Source of the DNA: an uncultured Acetatifactor sp.
Lineage (GTDB): Bacteria; Bacillota; Clostridia; Lachnospirales; Lachnospiraceae
Assembly (NCBI GenBank): GCA_910586775.1
Contig: CAJUJN010000005.1
Coordinates: forward strand, 43,498 to 107,497
DNA: 64,000 bases
Direction: 5' to 3'
In this document: positions 60,650-64,000 of the stretch, one piece after another
How the letters are laid out: every line of letters starts with the position of its first letter
Position numbering within the stretch: the first letter of the stretch is position 1
Translations under genes and position numbers: made by a program
The notes under the pieces: model-generated
The model's input: only the letters and a program-made list of their open reading frames with translations
Told to the model about the DNA's origin: nothing
The model's database searches: none

Positions 60650-61384
60650 TCATCGCCTGCTGCCGGAGGTTGTAAACCGCTCCACAATATTCCGGTTTGC
60701 CCTGTGCTCCTGTACGTCCGCAAGCGCCTCCAGCACAATCTCCTTTCCGTATCTGCGCTTCAGCGCCCTTTCCAGAAGCCCGTCGCAAACCTCCGGATTC
60801 TTCGGGAGCAGCGGCCCGTGCAGATAGGTGGCAATCAGATTTTTGTAGACAACCCCCTCATAATCGCCATTCCCCGTATTTCCATGCCCGAAAAGCACTT
60901 TTCCAAAGGGTGCATAATTCCCTGTCTCCGTCCGCCCGGCATGATTTTCAAACCCCACTACGGTAGTGGAAAAGCATGGACTCTCCAGCACCACATTCCC
61001 CACCAGACGCCCCGGCTTCCACTCCGTGCAGATATCCAGGATTCCCAGTCCCTCTATGGTCTTCGTTTCCGTTCTGTAATAGTTTCCAAGCAGTTGATAG
61101 GCGGCGCATACTGCCAACACTACGCCTCCGTCTTCCACATAAGCCTTGAAATCATCTCTAATTTCCTTCAAATGTCCGGCAGCAATCTCCTGCCCCCTGT
61201 CGGAACCGCCTCCCCAGCAGATAATATCCAATCGGGCAAAATCAACCTTCTCCCCCGTCGGCAGCGAGATTACCTCAGCTTCTATCCCCCTCCACTGAAG
61301 GCGCTTCAAAAGGCACTGCACATTGCCCCTGTCTCCGTACAGATTGAACAGTTCCGGGTACAGATGCCCTATCGAAAGTTTCAT
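60650..61384 (-). CDS. gatD: Lipid II isoglutaminyl synthase, glutaminase subunit
   Basis: Class I glutamine amidotransferase that feeds ammonia to MurT for amidation of D-Glu in lipid II. 244 residues. The nucleophile is Cys93 (in VVLAVCAAYQLLG) and the partner His189 lies in TYLHGPLLPKNPE. The start overlaps the murT stop (ATGA), as in other Firmicutes. Confidence 0.94.
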   Translation of the reverse strand: MKLSIGHLYPELFNLYGDRGNVQCLLKRLQWRGIEAEVISLPTGEKVDFARLDIICWGGGSDRGQEIAAGHLKEIRDDFKAYVEDGGVVLAVCAAYQLLGNYYRTETKTIEGLGILDICTEWKPGRLVGNVVLESPCFSTTVVGFENHAGRTETGNYAPFGKVLFGHGNTGNGDYEGVVYKNLIATYLHGPLLPKNPEVCDGLLERALKRRYGKEIVLEALADVQEHRANRNIVERFTTSGSRR

Positions 61385-62742
61385 GACACCGCACCTTCTC
61401 TCCCGGCGGACTGCAGTTCTCCCAGCATCCGGTTCGTCCTGTACAGGCCGGAATAGTTTGTGATTATGTACAGGTTTTTACTTCCTTTCATCGTAAGCTC
61501 CTCCACGGTATTCCGCACATCCCGTGTGGAGGAACACGGAATTCCGTCATATTTCAAGCATAATTCCATATCGTCGCAGCGCGCTCCCCCTGCTGTAACC
61601 GTGGCAGTATTGGCACCGGCCAGATAATGGTAATCCACATCCCAGAGCCAGGACACATCCTCCCCGTCCAGCCTGGTGTCATTAATCTGAATCACCACAT
61701 CCTTGGGCTGCAGGTCCTTCATCAGCAGGAATATCTTCTGCTGGAATCCGATGGGGTTTTTTGCCAGGTAAAGCTGCACCCGGGCCTTATTTATGGTAAA
61801 AATACTCTCCCGCTGATTCCCGTAATCAAAACCGGAAATCATTTCACCGAACTTCTCTCTCGGCGCACTGGCTGCATACAGGGCTGTATAGGCGGAAAGC
61901 GTATTATACACATTGTAGGGCGCGCGCGCTCCGGACTCTATACGCATTCCGTCCAACATAAAGGAACAGGTACCATTCTTCCAGACAATATCCGCCGCAC
62001 TGATATCCGGCCGGGGACGTTCCATGCCGCATTTGGAACAGTGATATACGCCAAGCTGCCCGTAATGGAAAAAATCATATTCCAGCCTGTTCCTGCAAAC
62101 CGGACAGAAAATCATTTCTGCGGTCCCTACGGGAATATCCGCTCCCATCCGCTCGCTGATTCCATAAGTAATCACAGGGTTGACACATCCGCTCCGCAGC
62201 GCCCAGGAGCAGATATCATCGACATTTACAGCCAACACCGCTCCCGGCACTTCCTGAACCGCCCTCCGAATCCTGTCACAGATGATGTCCACTTCTCCGG
62301 TCCGGTCCAGCTGATCCCTGAAAACGTTCGTGACAATGACACAGTCCGGCTTAAGCTCCGGAAAGATACACATACTGGCCATTTCATCTGCTTCAATGCA
62401 GGCATAATCCACATCCAGCCTCCCGCCTTTCCCGCTTGCCAGGACAAATGCGGTGATAACGCCGTCCAACAGATTGGCTCCCATTTCATTGTAGAGAACC
62501 TTGCAGCCTTCCGCCTTCAGGGCATGGTACAGCATACTGTTGGTAGTCGTTTTTCCGTTGGTTCCCGTCACGGCTATGATCTTCCTGCGGACCATGCGGG
62601 ACATCACGGAAAGGATTTCCGGGTCAATCCGCCTTGCCACATAGCCGGGAAATGCGGAACCGCTTCCCCTGTCCGTCCTCCGAATGGCCCTGTAAGCCAG
62701 TTTGGCACAAAATATCGCAAATCTGCTTCTTAATCTCATCAT
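61381..62742 (-). CDS. murT: Lipid II isoglutaminyl synthase, Mur-ligase-like subunit
   Basis: ATP-dependent partner of GatD. 453 residues: a P-loop IIAVTGTNGKTTTNSMLYHA, the insertion with a four-Cys zinc ribbon (CPVCRN...CSKCGM), and the C-terminal DUF1727 part starting near LLMKDLQPKDVVIQINDTRL with the conserved Asp. Amidation by MurT-GatD is needed for efficient cross-linking in Gram-positive walls. Confidence 0.95.
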   Translation of the reverse strand: MMRLRSRFAIFCAKLAYRAIRRTDRGSGSAFPGYVARRIDPEILSVMSRMVRRKIIAVTGTNGKTTTNSMLYHALKAEGCKVLYNEMGANLLDGVITAFVLASGKGGRLDVDYACIEADEMASMCIFPELKPDCVIVTNVFRDQLDRTGEVDIICDRIRRAVQEVPGAVLAVNVDDICSWALRSGCVNPVITYGISERMGADIPVGTAEMIFCPVCRNRLEYDFFHYGQLGVYHCSKCGMERPRPDISAADIVWKNGTCSFMLDGMRIESGARAPYNVYNTLSAYTALYAASAPREKFGEMISGFDYGNQRESIFTINKARVQLYLAKNPIGFQQKIFLLMKDLQPKDVVIQINDTRLDGEDVSWLWDVDYHYLAGANTATVTAGGARCDDMELCLKYDGIPCSSTRDVRNTVEELTMKGSKNLYIITNYSGLYRTNRMLGELQSAGREGAVS

Positions 62743-62830
62743 GAAAGCATTCCTCCTTCCCGTATCTTCCCCACCCCGTCGTCAGGCAGATCTCCGCGTC
62801 CAAAACACTCTCTGCCCTGTGATGAGTCTC

Positions 62831-62839
62831 ATTATAACA
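62831..62839 (-). promoter_or_regulatory. Possible extended -10 promoter of murT-gatD
   Basis: On the minus strand TGTTATAAT matches an extended -10 (TGnTATAAT). No good -35 is visible at 17 bp. It lies about 90 bp before the murT start. Confidence 0.45.
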
Positions 62840-62934
62840 GCCAAATGTAACCCCGGCGTAAATTCCCGGCTAAGATTTTCCTAATAAATTATTATGATTA
62901 ATTTATCAATACTACATGTACGGCTGATTTCGTC

Positions 62935-62984
62935 CGCGAAAAAAGGTATGGCAAAACGCTTCAAACACGTTTCTCCATACCTTT
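62935..62984 (-). terminator. Second terminator after the right-edge gene
   Basis: On the minus strand a hairpin AAAGGTATGG...AAACG/CGTTTTGCCATACCTTT (about 62942-62984) is followed by TTTCGC. Confidence 0.6.
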
Positions 62985-63004
62985 CCATAAAATACGCTCG
63001 GGTG

Positions 63005-63029
63005 CATAAAAAAGTGCCTTCGGCACCTT
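63005..63029 (-). terminator. First terminator after the right-edge gene
   Basis: On the minus strand AAGGTGCCGAAGGCACTTTT forms a GC-rich hairpin with a GAAG-type loop and continues as a T-run. It lies about 75 bp past the stop codon. Confidence 0.8.
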
Positions 63030-63100
63030 ACCCATTCCATGTCCGTCTGACGACAGACTTTCCTATAAGGTAAATACAGAATTGTATCCAGGGTATACTT

Positions 63101-64000
63101 CTACAGCATCAGGCAGCCTTCCAAGCCGTCATGCTCCACCGTCTTCACACTGCCGTCCTTCATCTTCAATGTCACCGGTCCATAGCAGCCGCAGCTTTCC
63201 GGGTCAGCGTAAACTACCTTCTCAACAGGAAACAATTCCTCCTCCGTGAAATCCTCATGGCTCTCCTTCGTTATGACCTGAGAAATCAGCACATAAGGCT
63301 CAAATCCCCCATACTGTTTCTTCCGCTCCATGGAGGCATACAATATGACAGATTTGTCAGAATCCGGGTTGGTTCCTCTGCTGTGCAGTATGTTCAGATC
63401 TTTCCAACCGTCATAAATCGTCATGGCCATCTGCTTTTCCCTGCCTGCGGCATCCTTTCCCTTCAGGATGACCGCCCTGGCAGAGCCGCAGGCCTTTTCA
63501 GAAATCTCCGTTCCGTTATCCGGGAATCCGTAGGACCCCAGCGTCAGTGAAACCGGCGCTCTGTGAATCCGCAGCTTATCCACCCTCATGATACCGCAGG
63601 GTACTGCAAAATCCGCCAGGTTCATGGCTTGTATCCAGTGAGATTCCGTTTCCAGAGAATAGTCAAAAAACTGTCTGCGGTACAGGATGCCGTCTCTCTG
63701 TCCATGCCAGAAGGTGACGTTTGCCCTGCCCTTCTTACCCGCATCCGGTACTGATTTTCCTTCCGGGTAAAGTGTCCTGTCCCGCAGAACATATTGTTGG
63801 GATTCCACCCAGGATATATCATCTTTCTTCTTTATATTGGCGATATCATACACTTCATGATGTCTTAACATTTTTCCGTGGGATAATGATGCGGTATATG
63901 CAGATGCCGCTCCGCAATCAGGCACCTTTTCACATGCCGCCATGCCTCCGCAATCGGATGCCTCCTCACATGCCGCCATTTCTCCGCAATCGGATGCCTC
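63101..64000 (-). CDS. Unknown protein, N-terminus cut by the right edge, with 12-residue Cys repeats
   Basis: The frame is open to the right edge, so the start lies outside; 299 codons are visible. The edge end encodes a tandem 12-residue repeat (EASDCGEMAACE, EASDCGGMAACE, then a degenerate third), after which a predicted beta-rich domain follows (FWHGQRDGILYRRQFFDYS, APVSLTLGSYGFPDNGTE, MAMTIYDGWKDLNILHSRGT). The late CGCYGP segment is also Cys-containing. No family is recognised. Two terminators follow its stop. Confidence 0.65.
   Translation of the reverse strand, partial: EASDCGEMAACEEASDCGGMAACEKVPDCGAASAYTASLSHGKMLRHHEVYDIANIKKKDDISWVESQQYVLRDRTLYPEGKSVPDAGKKGRANVTFWHGQRDGILYRRQFFDYSLETESHWIQAMNLADFAVPCGIMRVDKLRIHRAPVSLTLGSYGFPDNGTEISEKACGSARAVILKGKDAAGREKQMAMTIYDGWKDLNILHSRGTNPDSDKSVILYASMERKKQYGGFEPYVLISQVITKESHEDFTEEELFPVEKVVYADPESCGCYGPVTLKMKDGSVKTVEHDGLEGCLML
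63893..64000 (-). repeat. 36-bp coding tandem repeat at the right edge
   Basis: Units at 63965-64000 and 63929-63964 differ at three positions; a third, at 63893-63928, is degenerate. The array may continue past the edge. The frame is kept. Confidence 0.75.

Larger units (their letters stand above)
62743..63100 (-). other. Intergenic region between the right-edge gene and murT
   Basis: Holds two terminators of the right-edge gene (62935-62984 and 63008-63029) and a possible murT promoter at 62831-62839. No gene is supported. Confidence 0.5.

Noticed and set aside
61627..62733. Open frame of 368 codons on the plus strand opposite murT
   Set aside because: MurT with P-loop and zinc ribbon is encoded on the minus strand; the antisense frame has no support.

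Overview
The window looks like a chromosomal segment from a gut-type Firmicute of the Lachnospiraceae/Clostridium XIVa kind. The evidence is the gene order of the S10-spc-alpha ribosomal cluster (with a KOW protein between map and infA, and ecfA1-ecfA2-ecfT-truA-rplM-rpsI after rplQ), the FabK-type fatty-acid cluster, class C sortase with LPxTG pilins, AGGAGG ribosome sites and sigma-A promoters with 17-bp spacers. Nearly all genes read on the minus strand. The species is not determined.

Layout. (1) 1-10,413 (-): a sortase-assembled pilus/adhesin locus: small SARP-box protein, coiled-coil protein, signal peptidase I, a 1,809-residue LPETG surface protein with 18 His-x-His-x3-Cys repeats, an LPSTG major pilin, class C sortase, and a secreted protein cut by the left edge. 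(2) 10,625-12,709: a two-gene regulatory operon with a SARP/BTAD-type regulator, headed by a 214-bp segment bounded by inverted 29-bp sites. Each site has 11-bp arms around a 7-bp asymmetric spacer, as tyrosine recombinases use. A near-consensus promoter lies inside and currently points away from the operon. (3) 12,740-14,200: an AT-rich island with a type III toxin-antitoxin system (ToxN-like endoribonuclease plus two-repeat antitoxin RNA) and an orphan antitoxin copy. (4) 14,208-38,350 (-): rpsI back to rpsJ, with ECF transporter, truA, rpoA, adk, map, secY, infA. (5) 38,426-45,714: a membrane protein, an RlmI-like methyltransferase, an acyltransferase, a sigma/anti-sigma pair, cardiolipin synthase and a FabT-like MarR regulator. 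(6) 45,953-54,102 (-): fabH-accDA-fabZ-fabF-fabG-fabD-fabK-acpP with two FabT-type palindromes at its promoter. (7) 54,169-57,813 (+): a GH28-like beta-helix enzyme and free-Met sulfoxide reductase. (8) 57,874-64,000 (-): dcd, an LRR protein, gatD-murT and an edge-truncated unknown gene.

The most interesting proposal is a phase-variable switch. Inverting the 12,496-12,709 segment would aim its promoter at the SARP operon. The SARP protein could then act on two 11-bp-period direct repeats placed just upstream of a -10 box before the pilus operon (10,440-10,470). Inversion and SARP binding are inferences; the repeats, spacing and promoter are seen directly. No recombinase gene is in the window.

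Other unexplained structure: two families of intergenic hairpin elements with stems that differ in sequence but still pair. One lies before infA, adk and fabH; the other lies after rpsK, rpsH and rplW.
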